The notes: generated by a model not told the origin, from the letters alone. A stretch of DNA of 64,000 bases from an uncultured Geobacteraceae bacterium (GCA_903925005.1 CAIYDX010000402.1:1-64000); one strand, 5' to 3'; shown: positions 45,134 to 53,094, counted from the stretch's first letter. Program-made: numbers and translations.

Positions 45134-45442
45134 CTAGTTCAACACACTAAGCCGTAACATTAATAAAATTAAAATATATAGTAAAACTCCAGGATTATCT
45201 ATTGTAGGAAACACCTACTAAACGATGATTATAACGGATGATTACGTCGGTTTGGAAAGCTGAGATTGTTTTTTTTGGCGGCAGTAATAGTGAATGGAGC
45301 TTTTGCAGGATGGATCGTGCTTCGCTGCTACATCTTTTCGGATGTCGCGATTAACCACTTACGTACTCCGGCAAAGGCAAGAGTAGCCTGACAGGAGTAT
45401 ATTTGTGCTACAATGAAGTTGTAGCCGCCATGAGGTTTTACC
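45134..45442. other. Intergenic region, no gene recognised
   Basis: AT-rich at 45140-45240 (runs of ATTAATAAAATTAAAATATAT), then mixed sequence. No convincing ORF, promoter or terminator. It may contain decayed DNA from the retroelement upstream. Confidence 0.5.
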
Positions 45443-45694
45443 ATGTGCCTGATCGTCTTTGCCTATGACTGCCATCCCGTCTACCACCTGATCCTGGGCG
45501 CAAACCGAGATGAGTTCCGCGATCGCCCTACCGTCTCGTCCCGGTTCTGGAGTGATGCTCCGCACCTCCTGGCCGGGCGTGACAAGGTTGCCGCAGGTAC
45601 TTGGCTAACGTTCGTCGAGCGTACCTTTAACCGTTCCAGGATGACATCGTCCACGGTGCGCCACAGCTTCCTGATCCGCCCACCAATCCTATGA
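45443..45694 (+). pseudogene. TANGO2/NRDE-family gene with internal deletion
   Basis: An 83-residue frame that begins like a full NRDE protein: MCLIVFAYDCHPVYHLILGA, then the NRDE motif (ANRDEF), and HLLAGRDKVAAGTWL (about 41-55). It then jumps to FVERTFNRSRMTSS and RHSFLIRPP, which resembles the extreme C-terminus of the family (V-x-F-x-E-R-x-F ... F-x-I). Normal members have about 250 residues, so some 170 central residues appear to be missing in frame. The product is unlikely to be active. The ATGA at 45691-45694 overlaps the AcpH start, so the leftover frame may still serve translational coupling. Confidence 0.7.
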
Positions 45695-46275
45695 ACTTTC
45701 TCTTCCACATGCTGCTCTCAGGCGCAGACGAACAGATTCTGGTCGGCAACTTCATGGGCGATTTTGTCAAGGGTCCGCTGGCCGACCGGTTCCCCGAGCG
45801 AATCGAGCTGGGGATCAACCTGCACCGCAGGATAGACTCTTTCGCCAGCCGCGACGACCTGTTCCAGCAGAGCAGACGGCGTCTTGACCACCGCTACGGA
45901 CTGTATCGCGGAGTGCTGGTTGATCTGTTCTACGATCATTTTCTGGTGATGGAGTGGCACAAATGGTCGGATGAACCGCTTGACCGGTATCTTGCCAGAA
46001 CCAGATCAATCATCGAACAGCAGTACGGCGAATTGCCCGAACGTCTCCAAAAGGTAATGCCGGTAATTTTCGAAGAGCTTCTCCCCTCCTATGGCGAGGT
46101 GAGCGGCATCGGCAGCGCATTGGAGAGGATGTCGCGAAGAGTTGTCCGGAAGAACCCGCTGGCTGGCGGCGAGGCAGAGCTGGAGCGGAACTACGATGGT
46201 TTGCGCTATGATTTTGGCAGATTCATGCCGGGCATACGGCGCTATGCGCTGGAATTTATTGCGGCGAGTTCCTGA
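45691..46275 (+). CDS. acpH: Acyl carrier protein phosphodiesterase (DUF479)
   Basis: A 194-residue protein of the AcpH family, which removes the 4'-phosphopantetheine group from holo-ACP. It begins MNFLFHMLLSGADEQILVGN, followed by FMGDFVKG and INLHRRIDSFASRDD, the metal-binding HD-type motifs of the family, and YRGVLVDLFYDHFLVMEW. It overlaps the TANGO2 remnant by 4 bases (ATGA). No promoter is visible between them, so expression probably depends on a promoter upstream of 45443. Confidence 0.92.
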   Translation: MNFLFHMLLSGADEQILVGNFMGDFVKGPLADRFPERIELGINLHRRIDSFASRDDLFQQSRRRLDHRYGLYRGVLVDLFYDHFLVMEWHKWSDEPLDRYLARTRSIIEQQYGELPERLQKVMPVIFEELLPSYGEVSGIGSALERMSRRVVRKNPLAGGEAELERNYDGLRYDFGRFMPGIRRYALEFIAASS

Positions 46276-46305
46276 ATGAATCGGGTTTGCTCAATTTTAA
46301 GGGCG

Positions 46306-46521
46306 CTACCGGCGAGGCGCATGCAACAGCGGCAGAAGAAATTTATCAAAGACAACCCTCTGCTTAGCGGACAGCAGATCGATGTCACCTTCGTTATCGA
46401 GCAAAAAGGTGCCGACACCGATGACTGTTCTTGCCAGATAGCCGGTCCCGGCAACACTCTTTTCAATTTCATCGTTTCGTTTGTGAATCAGGTTTTTCAG
46501 CAAGGGTAAGTCTACGTTCAT
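46306..46521 (-). CDS. Short conserved-looking protein, unknown
   Basis: 71 residues on the minus strand, ATG 46521 with GGAG 7 bases upstream. The sequence is compact and protein-like (MNVDLPLLKNLIHKRND, TGYLARTVIGVGTFLLDNEG, VVFDKFLLPLL). A plus-strand frame over the same bases lacks a ribosome site and is rejected. It is convergent with acpH, 30 bases apart. No signal peptide, no known domain. Confidence 0.6.
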   Translation of the reverse strand: MNVDLPLLKNLIHKRNDEIEKSVAGTGYLARTVIGVGTFLLDNEGDIDLLSAKQRVVFDKFLLPLLHAPRR

Positions 46522-46746
46522 ATATAGTCTCCATCGGTTAATGTACGCTCCTCGCGTTAAAGATACTTTCCGCGCAGGGCCAGAGACTATTTATATACAC
46601 TATCATGCCCGGAACATCCACCTACAATCGGCCGATATTTGATCGTTTTGCCAGTATTTAACTTGAATTCTTCACAAAGCATTTTTTCGATGACGGTGTA
46701 TAATAAATGCAGTGCACCAAATTACGGAAGAAAAGGAGATCGTATC

Positions 46747-47121
46747 ATGGCAAATCCATTTGTACATGTTGAGCTGATGACCACCGACATTGCCAAAGCA
46801 AAGGAGTTTTATACAGGGCTGTTCGATTGGAAACTTGAAGATATTCCAGGGATGGACTACACCTTGATTAATGTGGGCGAAGGAACCGGCGGCGGCATGA
46901 TGAAAACCGTTCAACCCGATTCACCATCCTACTGGATGGCCTATGTTTATGTGGAAAATGCGGCTGTCGCCACCGAGAAGGCCCGGACTCTCGGCGCGAC
47001 GATCTGCAAGGAGGTCACCGAGATTCCGGGCGTCGGCTGGTTCAGTGTCATCACAGACCCGACCGGAGCTACATTGGCACTATGGCAGGTGAATCCGGCC
47101 TGTCAAAAACCCGCAGAATAA
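46747..47121 (+). CDS. VOC-superfamily (glyoxalase-fold) protein
   Basis: ATG 46747 with AGGAG upstream gives 124 residues; a TATAAT (46699-46704) lies 43 bases before the ATG as a likely -10 box. The sequence has the two beta-alpha-beta3 modules of vicinal-oxygen-chelate proteins: FVHVELMTTDIAKAKEFYT, then YVYVENAAVATEKARTLGA and GWFSVITDPTGATLALWQ. It resembles the CFP30B/antibiotic-resistance-like branch with DWKLEDIPGMDYTLI. The metal and substrate are unknown. It ends 4 bases before the convergent DUF1499 gene. Confidence 0.88.
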   Translation: MANPFVHVELMTTDIAKAKEFYTGLFDWKLEDIPGMDYTLINVGEGTGGGMMKTVQPDSPSYWMAYVYVENAAVATEKARTLGATICKEVTEIPGVGWFSVITDPTGATLALWQVNPACQKPAE

Positions 47122-47125
47122 GCTG

Positions 47126-47554
47126 TTACTGCTGAAAAAACCGCCGGATCTCCTCCATGCGCCTGCGGTTTTTTCCCATATCCCAATAGCCGATACGGGC
47201 AGCGGAGCGAATGTGAATGACGCCGGCGGAGGTATCCAGAGCCAGTAGACCGTCATCTACAAAGCCGAGAAAGGTCCTGAATTCGACCTGAATGGCCGAG
47301 GCGGTGGCAGCAACGATCCGGGTGTCGGGGCGACCGGCCAGGATAGTGCGCAGGCGGGCAAAGGCAGCCTCGGCGGCACCGGTAAAACGCAGCGGTTCGA
47401 TAAAATGACTGTCTGCGGCAAGACTTGAGACGCAATTGGGCGACAAGGGACAGGAAGGAAGTAACGGTTGCGAAGCTGCCGTAACGTTTGATACCATAGC
47501 TACCACCAGAGTTAATAATATAAATTTCGTAAAAGGGGGCTTTTGCAGCTTCAT
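47126..47554 (-). CDS. DUF1499 exported protein
   Basis: 142 residues with an N-terminal signal peptide (MKLQKPPFTKFILLTLVVAM, cut near TAA). The mature domain is DUF1499: CPLSPNCVSSLAADSHFIEPLRF, AAFARLRTILAGRP, FRTFLGFVDDGLLALD and VIHIRSAARIGYWDMGKNRRR. The two cysteines in SCPLSPNC could form a disulfide. Function is not known. The repeat element at 47573 sits directly upstream of its start. Confidence 0.9.
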   Translation of the reverse strand: MKLQKPPFTKFILLTLVVAMVSNVTAASQPLLPSCPLSPNCVSSLAADSHFIEPLRFTGAAEAAFARLRTILAGRPDTRIVAATASAIQVEFRTFLGFVDDGLLALDTSAGVIHIRSAARIGYWDMGKNRRRMEEIRRFFQQ

Positions 47555-47572
47555 ACCGGCCCCCTTGTTATA

Positions 47573-47691
47573 CCAATTTCAAATCAAAGATGAAATCAAG
47601 GCGGCGAGGATTGAGGCGCCGAGGCGTACTAATCAGTACGTTGAGGTGCCGAAGACGAGCCAACGATGATAGCGCTTTGATTTGGAATTGG
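47573..47691. repeat. 119-bp MITE-like element (copy A)
   Basis: The ends are 17-bp inverted repeats with one mismatch: CCAATTTCAAATCAAAG (47573-47589) and CTTTGATTTGGAATTGG (47675-47691). The interior starts ATCAAGGCGGCGAGG and has a central palindrome around GCGTACTAATCAGTACG, and a GACGAGCCAACG segment. The interior aligns with the element at 57027-57144. It codes for no protein and resembles a non-autonomous miniature element. Its own promoter activity is unknown. Confidence 0.75.
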
Positions 47692-47950
47692 AATTAGTCA
47701 CTGATTTATACTTCAGGCAAGCATCCCCCCACACAAGATTATACACCTTTGCCCCGCATCTCTCAACAATCTTGCACGTTGTGCGTAACTGCGGCTGATT
47801 CCTCCCTGAAACAAGGTCCATCAATGGGTTGAGACATTCCGGTCGACATTGTTAAAGGTAATTGAGTTGACATGGTCGACAGTTGACTGGTAAAAACAGG
47901 CTGTTTTTATGCAATGATAAAGGGGGAATACTGAAAACGGAGTATTCTGC
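47692..47950. other. Intergenic region upstream of the DUF882 gene
   Basis: No gene is seen. There is a possible promoter TTGACT (47883-47888), 17 bases, TTTATG, and a small self-complementary stretch AAAAACAG/CTGTTTTT (about 47892-47908). Two GGTCGACA words (47851 and 47874) flank ATTGAGTTGACAT. Confidence in any regulatory role is low. Confidence 0.4.
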
Positions 47951-48502
47951 TTGTTTACAAAAAAAATCAACCGACGGACATTTCTTCAATTGGCAGTGGC
48001 AGGTGCAGCGACCTTTAGCGGGAGCAGGACATCATTCGCAAAATCACTTTTTTACGACACCGGGGCACTTACACTTTTCAACTTCCACACAAACGACAGG
48101 CTCTCCGTTAAATTCCGGAGACCGGGTGGATCGTATGATCTTGATGCCCTGCATGCAATAAACTGGATCATGCGGTGCCATTACACCAACCAGATAACCA
48201 TCATGGATATCAATGCAATCGAATATCTCAACCTTGTCGACAAGAAGCTTGGGGGAGGAAACGAGATTCATATAATCTCCGGTTACCGTTCTCCTTCCTA
48301 CAACTCGTTTCTGGTGCAAAACGGCCGGCATGTAGCCAGACACAGCCTCCACCGCCTCGGTCAGGCTATTGACATCGCCATCCCCGGCGTCCCTCTCGAC
48401 AAGGTCAGGCATACAGCCATCGCCCTGCAGTTGGGGGGAGTCGGTTACTATCCGGGTGCCGGCTTTGTCCACATCGACTCTGGAAAGATTAGAACCTGGT
48501 GA
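47951..48502 (+). CDS. DUF882/YcbK-type M15-like murein endopeptidase
   Basis: 183 residues starting at TTG 47951 (GGAG 8 bases upstream). The N-terminus INRRTFLQLAVAGA carries a twin-arginine motif, so the folded protein is exported by Tat. The domain is DUF882: HIISGYRSPSYNSFL, HSLHRLGQAIDIAIPG with the metal ligands His and Asp, and GFVHIDSGKIRTW with the second His. E. coli MepK (YcbK) of this family cleaves mDap-mDap 3-3 crosslinks. The L,D-transpeptidase gene begins 6 bases downstream, so the two form a unit that could make and break the same crosslinks. Confidence 0.9.
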   Translation: MFTKKINRRTFLQLAVAGAATFSGSRTSFAKSLFYDTGALTLFNFHTNDRLSVKFRRPGGSYDLDALHAINWIMRCHYTNQITIMDINAIEYLNLVDKKLGGGNEIHIISGYRSPSYNSFLVQNGRHVARHSLHRLGQAIDIAIPGVPLDKVRHTAIALQLGGVGYYPGAGFVHIDSGKIRTW

Positions 48503-48508
48503 AATAGA

Positions 48509-49300
48509 ATGCCGACCCTCCGAATCATCTCACTTTTCTTGATCCTCACTGCCATGTCCCCGATAACAGCTCGGGGAGAATCGCGAAAGATATCTAATGT
48601 TTGCAGCATCGTCCATCCGAGCGATGCGGGCATTGCCTGGGATTGCCGCAAGATCAAAAAGGGGGAAACGGCGGAGATGCTCTTTGGCGACCGCTGGCTG
48701 GACGTGCTCCGCTTCAACCGGATCGACCGGCGCCATCTGACCGCCGGGGTTTCCATCAAGGTCCCCAGAAACTTGGATGACATCGAAGAGTATTCCCCAC
48801 TTCCCGACACCTACCCCAAAGCCGCCCAGGAAGAGAAATTCATCCTGGTGGATATGTTCGAACAGTTCCTCGGTGCCTACGAAAATGGCGAGATGGTCTT
48901 CTCTTTTCCTATTGCCTCCGGCGACCATGTGCACCGGACCCCCATCGGCGATTTTCGGATCGACGGTTTCAGCAGCCGACACCGGTCATCGCTTTACAAG
49001 ATCGAAAAGACCGACACCTTTTACCCAATGCACTATGCGCTGCGCTTTTTCATCAACGACCACGGAGTAGATTTCTGGCTTCATGGCCGAGACCTGCCCG
49101 GTTTCCCTGCATCGCACGGCTGCGTCGGCCTCTACGATGAGGAGATGCAGCAGAAATACTACCAGTTCTCCCGGCAGCCCCAGCTCCAGGATGCCCGCAC
49201 TCTTTACGAATGGGTTGTTGGAACAAAGAAGGACAGCGGTAAATTCACCTGGCTGAAGAACGGCCCCCGGGTGCGGATCATCGGCGAGTCGCCACTCTGA
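48509..49300 (+). CDS. L,D-transpeptidase (YkuD) with LysM-like N-terminus
   Basis: 263 residues. Signal peptide MPTLRIISLFLILTAMSPIT with a cut near ARG/GES. Residues 45-95 (KKGETAEMLFGDRWLDVLRFN and VSIKVPRN) look like a degenerate LysM peptidoglycan-binding module. The YkuD domain (110-250) has the catalytic stretch HGRDLPGFPASHGCVGLYD with the nucleophilic Cys, but the Arg normally following (SHGC-x-R) is Gly. IASGDHVHRTPIGDFRI precedes it. It should form 3-3 crosslinks or attach proteins in the periplasm. Activity with the missing Arg is uncertain. Confidence 0.9.
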   Translation: MPTLRIISLFLILTAMSPITARGESRKISNVCSIVHPSDAGIAWDCRKIKKGETAEMLFGDRWLDVLRFNRIDRRHLTAGVSIKVPRNLDDIEEYSPLPDTYPKAAQEEKFILVDMFEQFLGAYENGEMVFSFPIASGDHVHRTPIGDFRIDGFSSRHRSSLYKIEKTDTFYPMHYALRFFINDHGVDFWLHGRDLPGFPASHGCVGLYDEEMQQKYYQFSRQPQLQDARTLYEWVVGTKKDSGKFTWLKNGPRVRIIGESPL

Positions 49301-49303
49301 TAG

Positions 49304-49331
49304 AGAAAGTCAACGGGACCGTTTACTTTCT
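49304..49331. terminator. Hairpin between convergent peptidoglycan genes
   Basis: AGAAAGTCAACGG (49304-49316) pairs with CCGTTTACTTTCT (49319-49331) with one mismatch. It sits directly after the L,D-transpeptidase stop and before the dacC-like stop. No long T tract on the plus strand follows. Confidence 0.45.
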
Positions 49332-49354
49332 TGATACTCGATTTCTTCAGTTCC

Positions 49355-50209
49355 CTATTCCTCGTTGCCAATTCTCCGTAATTCAGCAGAGCTACTGTTC
49401 GCGAAAGGGACCTTTCCTTTCCGGACAAATGCCAGATCCAGCATGGCTGCGGCATCATGCCAGCGGTTGCTGGTATGCAGCATGACCAGAAGTACGCGCG
49501 TCCCCTCCCGTTCCGCCAGGGCAACGAGACATCCTCCCGCACCAGGGGTGTAACCGGTCTTGACCCCGGCTGTTCCGGGGTAGCGGCCAAGCAGATGATT
49601 CCTGTTCCGGATATTGAAGCGCCGTTTTCCGTCCACGGTCCTGATCTGCTGTTGCTGCCGGGAGACCAGCTCTCTGAAGGTCCGGTTTGCGAGCGCGGTC
49701 TCGGCAAGGATGGCCAGGTCATGAGCGGTGGAATAGTGGCGTGGCTCGTCATGTCCGCAGGGATTGCTGAAGTGGCTGTCGTTAAGCCCCAGTTTTTTAG
49801 CCCGTGCATTCATTAGGGTGGCGAATCGCTCCTTGTCGCCCCCCACATGATCGGCCAGGGCGCGGCAGGCATCGTTGGCCGAGAAGATCAGCGTGGCGGC
49901 GAGCAGATTACCAACCGTCATTTTGTCACCCTTGTGCAGTCCGATGCGCGATCTGCTCTCCGTAGCAGCTCCGCTGCTCACTGTCACCACCCTGTCCAGA
50001 GGCACCCGCTCCAGGACCAGCAGCGCGGTCATGATCTTGGTAAGGCTTGCGGGGGCGAGCCGCCGCTCCGGGCGATGAGTCCAAACGGTTTCTCCGTCGA
50101 TTTTGAGGAGATAGGATGAAGCAGCCGCCGGGAAGGGATCGTCAGTCGCGGCGCCTGCTGCAGTGATTGCAGTCAGCAGGATGGATAGAATGAATAGGAT
50201 GCGCCACAT
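49355..50209 (-). CDS. D-alanyl-D-alanine carboxypeptidase (PBP5/DacF-like)
   Basis: 284 residues read from ATG 50209 (AAAGGAG 8 bases upstream; an in-frame start further upstream lacks this site). Signal peptide MWRILFILSILLTAITAAGA. The active-site motifs of low-molecular-weight PBPs are complete: APASLTKIM (Ser-x-x-Lys), FSANDACR (Ser-x-Asn) and GVKTGYTPGAGGC (Lys-Thr-Gly). It should trim terminal D-Ala from pentapeptides. The C-terminal PBP5 beta domain and amphipathic membrane anchor seem to be lacking, so this is a short form. Confidence 0.94.
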   Translation of the reverse strand: MWRILFILSILLTAITAAGAATDDPFPAAASSYLLKIDGETVWTHRPERRLAPASLTKIMTALLVLERVPLDRVVTVSSGAATESRSRIGLHKGDKMTVGNLLAATLIFSANDACRALADHVGGDKERFATLMNARAKKLGLNDSHFSNPCGHDEPRHYSTAHDLAILAETALANRTFRELVSRQQQQIRTVDGKRRFNIRNRNHLLGRYPGTAGVKTGYTPGAGGCLVALAEREGTRVLLVMLHTSNRWHDAAAMLDLAFVRKGKVPFANSSSAELRRIGNEE

Positions 50210-50255
50210 GATGCCCGCTCCTTTGACACAGAAAACCTCCATATCACTTTCTGCT

Positions 50256-50264
50256 ATTATATCA
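50256..50264 (-). promoter_or_regulatory. Extended -10 promoter of the carboxypeptidase gene
   Basis: On the minus strand TGATATAAT (TG-n-TATAAT) is a perfect extended -10 element about 45 bases upstream of the ATG at 50209. No good -35 hexamer is seen, as is usual for this class. The rest of the 50210-50568 gap has no gene. Confidence 0.55.
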
Positions 50265-50568
50265 AGTTCTGCACGTACTGCGGAGAGTATTGTTATTCCT
50301 GTTGACAAAGCGATGTCGACATGAAAAACCTAGCGAAACAAAAGCAACCTATTCCCTATCATCTCTCAATAACTGCCGCAAAATCAATCACCCGCAACGT
50401 CAACATGCATATTTTGCAGGCTCCGAAAACGACATCCAGTCGTGGCACCGGCGCTCAAATCCCGTAGTTACTGCATTCAGAGCAAGTTATTAATTTTGGT
50501 ATTGTTTATGCGATAACACCAATCAAAGACTTTTTGTCCTATATATCGTCTTCAGATTGGAGGTCACC

Positions 50569-50688
50569 ATGGACGCATCGAATCCGTTGTGGAAAGGTTT
50601 TATGGATCTGGTACGGAGCATCTTCGTAATAGAGGTCGGAGTCTACCTCTATTACAGCCTGATCATGACCGGAGAAATGCTCCCCTAA
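50569..50688 (+). CDS. 39-residue putative membrane peptide
   Basis: ATG 50569 with GGAGG (50559-50563) encodes 39 residues ending TAA 50686-50688. Residues about 12-33 (MDLVRSIFVIEVGVYLYYSL) are hydrophobic enough to insert in the membrane, with Asp/Lys at the N-terminal side. It is too short for a family search by eye, but the ribosome site is the best within several hundred bases. A strong hairpin follows at 50775. It may be a true small protein. Confidence 0.5.
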   Translation: MDASNPLWKGFMDLVRSIFVIEVGVYLYYSLIMTGEMLP

Positions 50689-50774
50689 GCATCAGTTGCC
50701 ATATCCCCCCAAGTAAGCCAAGATCCTCACCAGATGAGGAAACGGGTAGGGTCGCATCATTCGGGTTACAACAG

Positions 50775-50806
50775 TATAAAGGGCGGCCAATCGGCCGCCC
50801 TTTATA
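50775..50806. terminator. 14-bp perfect stem, bidirectional terminator
   Basis: TATAAAGGGCGGCC (50775-50788) and its exact reverse complement (50793-50806) with loop AATC. Read in either direction the stem is followed by TTTATA from its own arm. It lies between the 39-residue ORF and the convergent Cys-rich protein gene. The GGCGGCC core recalls the hairpins at 37540 and 54202. Confidence 0.8.
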
Positions 50807-50873
50807 CCAAGTATGGTGCCCCCGGAATTCCGCCCGGAGAACCAATATTCTCATTCATCTTTCCTGGTTCATA

Positions 50874-51326
50874 CTACTCTACGGTTATCTTTTTCTTAGC
50901 CCTTTTCTTCACCTTTTTCTTAATCTTTACCTTGATTTTCTGCTTTAGCATTTCATTCTCTTTTTTTAGGAGTTCGATTTCGTTCTTCAATAGTTCAGCG
51001 GTCTTATCTGTATTATTGGTAACTCCCACCTTTTTTTCTCCCTTCGATAACACATACTGAGTACCGATGCATGTGCAACCAAAGTTAATGCCGCCACCGC
51101 TCCACCACTCCTCTTTTATAATTTCTTTAGGAGTTTTTAAGACAACTATCCACCCTTCTGACAGCAGATTTTGAAGTCCGCAGTCCCCACATTTCGCAGC
51201 ACAATCAGGTTCATATTGGGCATATTTATAAGTTTGAGCACAGAATACCGTCTTTTGCTCGGTTGCATTTGCTTCCAAAGAAATATCCATGGCAAATAGC
51301 AACACAACTGCTATCAGATATTTCAT
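50874..51326 (-). CDS. Secreted Cys-rich protein with lysine-rich coiled-coil tail
   Basis: 150 residues. Signal peptide (MKYLIAVVLLFAMDISLEANA). The mature part first has cysteines in FCAQTYKYAQYEPDCAAKCG, DCGLQ and GCTCIG, six of them in close spacing, possibly disulfides or metal binding. Residues 108-133 form a heptad-like coiled coil (ELLKNEIELLKKENEMLKQ), and the last 20 are strongly basic (KIKVKIKKKVKKRAKKK). The basic tail could bind nucleic acid, lipopolysaccharide or wall polymers. No family recognised. The gene is A/T-rich compared with lysA. Confidence 0.65.
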   Translation of the reverse strand: MKYLIAVVLLFAMDISLEANATEQKTVFCAQTYKYAQYEPDCAAKCGDCGLQNLLSEGWIVVLKTPKEIIKEEWWSGGGINFGCTCIGTQYVLSKGEKKVGVTNNTDKTAELLKNEIELLKKENEMLKQKIKVKIKKKVKKRAKKKITVE

Positions 51327-51455
51327 TTTTAAATCCTCTCTTGATGCACGGCTCTCACTTTATTGTCTTATATTCATTTGGCCTTGTAATGCTGACTTAA
51401 CACCCATTTATATTACTTAAATACTTGATAGTGTCAATGTTTAAGAAGCACAGTC

Positions 51456-51485
51456 AAAAGGCCACAGAGACCCTGCGGCCTTTTT
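51456..51485 (+). terminator. Terminator-like hairpin upstream of lysA
   Basis: AAAAGGCC (51456-51463) pairs with GGCCTTTTT (51477-51485), and CAG/CTG adds an inner pair. The T-rich 3' side reads on the plus strand. The genes before it are on the other strand or far upstream, so it does not end an obvious gene. It might act in the lysA leader or end a short RNA started near TTAACA...AATACT (about 51398-51426). The rest of the 51327-51712 gap shows no gene. Confidence 0.45.
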
Positions 51486-51712
51486 ATTTGGTATTTTCAA
51501 CTTGGATGTGCAAAATACCTTCAGCCGGAAAAACAAAACCGTTATATGACAAATGTTGCCGAACAGCTTACAAATGAACAGCATGCAACAAACTTCCAGA
51601 GAGATGTTGCACCGAACCGTCCGAAAATGTTACATAGAAGAATAACCCTCTTCACGTTGCCCTGATGGGGTCGGAGAATGCGGGGTCATATCAAATTTGT
51701 GAGGTTGATAGA

Positions 51713-53032
51713 ATGACAATGAAACACTTTGGTCCGACCAAACTGGACGCAACACTCATCCCGAAAATAGCAGATCAGTGGGGAACACCCGTATATCTGC
51801 ATGATCAGGAATACATAGAAAACAGCTGTGAACAGCTGCTGAACATGCCGAATGCGTTCGGCCTGCATGTTCGATACGCCATGAAGGCGAACTCGGATCG
51901 TACGGTATTGCGTGTCGTCACCAATAAAGGACTGGATCTGGATTGCTCGTCACTTAATGAAGCGGCCCGTGCTTTTGCCGCCGGGGTGCCGTATGCCCGG
52001 ATGATGCTGACGACCCAGGAGGTTCCATCCGGAGAGGAACGCACGGAAGTGGAGGAGATGATCAAAGCGGGCCTCAAGTACAACGTCTGCTCCATGACGC
52101 AGTTTCAACTGATTGCCGACTTTGCCAAAAGCATCAAACTGGACCTGTCCATCAGGGTCCATCCGGGAGCCACCGGCGGCGGTGAAAGCGCCACCCGCGA
52201 TACCGGCAGCGAATATTCCTGCTTCGGCGTACACTTAAACGACGTCCCCACGGTAAAGGACCTGGCTGACAAACTGGGGCTACGCTTCACCCAGGTTCAT
52301 GTCCATATCGGCTCGGGCGGCGACCCTGAAAAATGGCGCCAGAACATCGACCGTGAACTGGGCTTTGTGCGTACCTATTTCCCGGATGCCACCACAGTAA
52401 GCTTCGGCGGGGGGCTCAAGGTCGCCAGGATGCCGGGAGAAAAACAGGCCGACATCACGTCTCTGGGAGCCTATGCTGCGCAGCGGATAACGGAGTTCAA
52501 GGAGGCAACCGGCCGCGAACTGCAGATGGAAGTCGAGCCGGGAACCTATGTGGTGGCCAACTCAGGCCATATCATCACCAAAATTATCGACAAAAAGCTG
52601 ACCAACGAGCTGAACTTCCTGATCGTTGACGGCGGCATGGAACTGCTGACGCGCCCGCTGCTGTACGGTTCCGAACATCCCATCGCCATTGTGCGTCAGG
52701 ACGGTACGCTGCTTTCCAGCGAGTATGACAGCAAGCCAACGGCCGCGTTAAAGTCGTTCGGAATCGTGGGGCGCTGCTGCGAAAGCGGTGATTCGGTGCG
52801 CCTGGACGGCGACGGCAACATCGTGCCGGTGCTGATTGCCGAACCGGAAATCGGTGACTATGTCGTGATCGGCGGCACGGGAGCCTACTCCGAGAGTATG
52901 TCGCCGGAAAACTACAACTCACACCGCAAGCCGCCAGCCGTAATGAGAACGCGCAGTTCCGAGCTGGTTCTGATCAGAAAGAAGCAGCTTCGTGAGCAGA
53001 TTGTCGAGAATGAGCTGGATGTGAAACTGTAA
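51713..53032 (+). CDS. lysA: Diaminopimelate decarboxylase
   Basis: 439 residues. ATG 51713 has GAGG 8 bases upstream. A fold-type III PLP enzyme: Lys of the PLP site in RYAMKANSD, glycine-rich phosphate loop VHIGSGGDPEKW, VSFGGGLKV, MEVEPGTYVV, and the substrate/dimer motif CCESGDSV. It decarboxylates meso-diaminopimelate to L-lysine. The family also includes carboxynorspermidine decarboxylases, but the location opposite dapL-dapB-dapA and the length support LysA. A terminator follows at 53059. Confidence 0.95.
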   Translation: MTMKHFGPTKLDATLIPKIADQWGTPVYLHDQEYIENSCEQLLNMPNAFGLHVRYAMKANSDRTVLRVVTNKGLDLDCSSLNEAARAFAAGVPYARMMLTTQEVPSGEERTEVEEMIKAGLKYNVCSMTQFQLIADFAKSIKLDLSIRVHPGATGGGESATRDTGSEYSCFGVHLNDVPTVKDLADKLGLRFTQVHVHIGSGGDPEKWRQNIDRELGFVRTYFPDATTVSFGGGLKVARMPGEKQADITSLGAYAAQRITEFKEATGRELQMEVEPGTYVVANSGHIITKIIDKKLTNELNFLIVDGGMELLTRPLLYGSEHPIAIVRQDGTLLSSEYDSKPTAALKSFGIVGRCCESGDSVRLDGDGNIVPVLIAEPEIGDYVVIGGTGAYSESMSPENYNSHRKPPAVMRTRSSELVLIRKKQLREQIVENELDVKL

Positions 53033-53058
53033 TTGATCAATAATCTCACGTAGACAGA

Positions 53059-53094
53059 AGAGGCCAAGGGGTATGCGTCCCTTGGCCTCTTTTT
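53059..53094 (+). terminator. Rho-independent terminator after lysA
   Basis: AGAGGCCAAGGG (53059-53070) pairs with CCCTTGGCCTCT (53079-53090), loop GTATGCGT, and then TTTT. It also faces the 3' end of the convergent dihydrouridine synthase gene. Confidence 0.92.

Noticed and set aside
45120-45442. tRNA or small RNA gene in the gap before the TANGO2 remnant
   Set aside because: No cloverleaf or conserved T-arm motif and no terminator were found.
46276-46509. Plus-strand ORF opposite the 71-residue gene
   Set aside because: No ribosome site, and the residues are less protein-like than the minus-strand ORF, which has GGAG and an ordered sequence.
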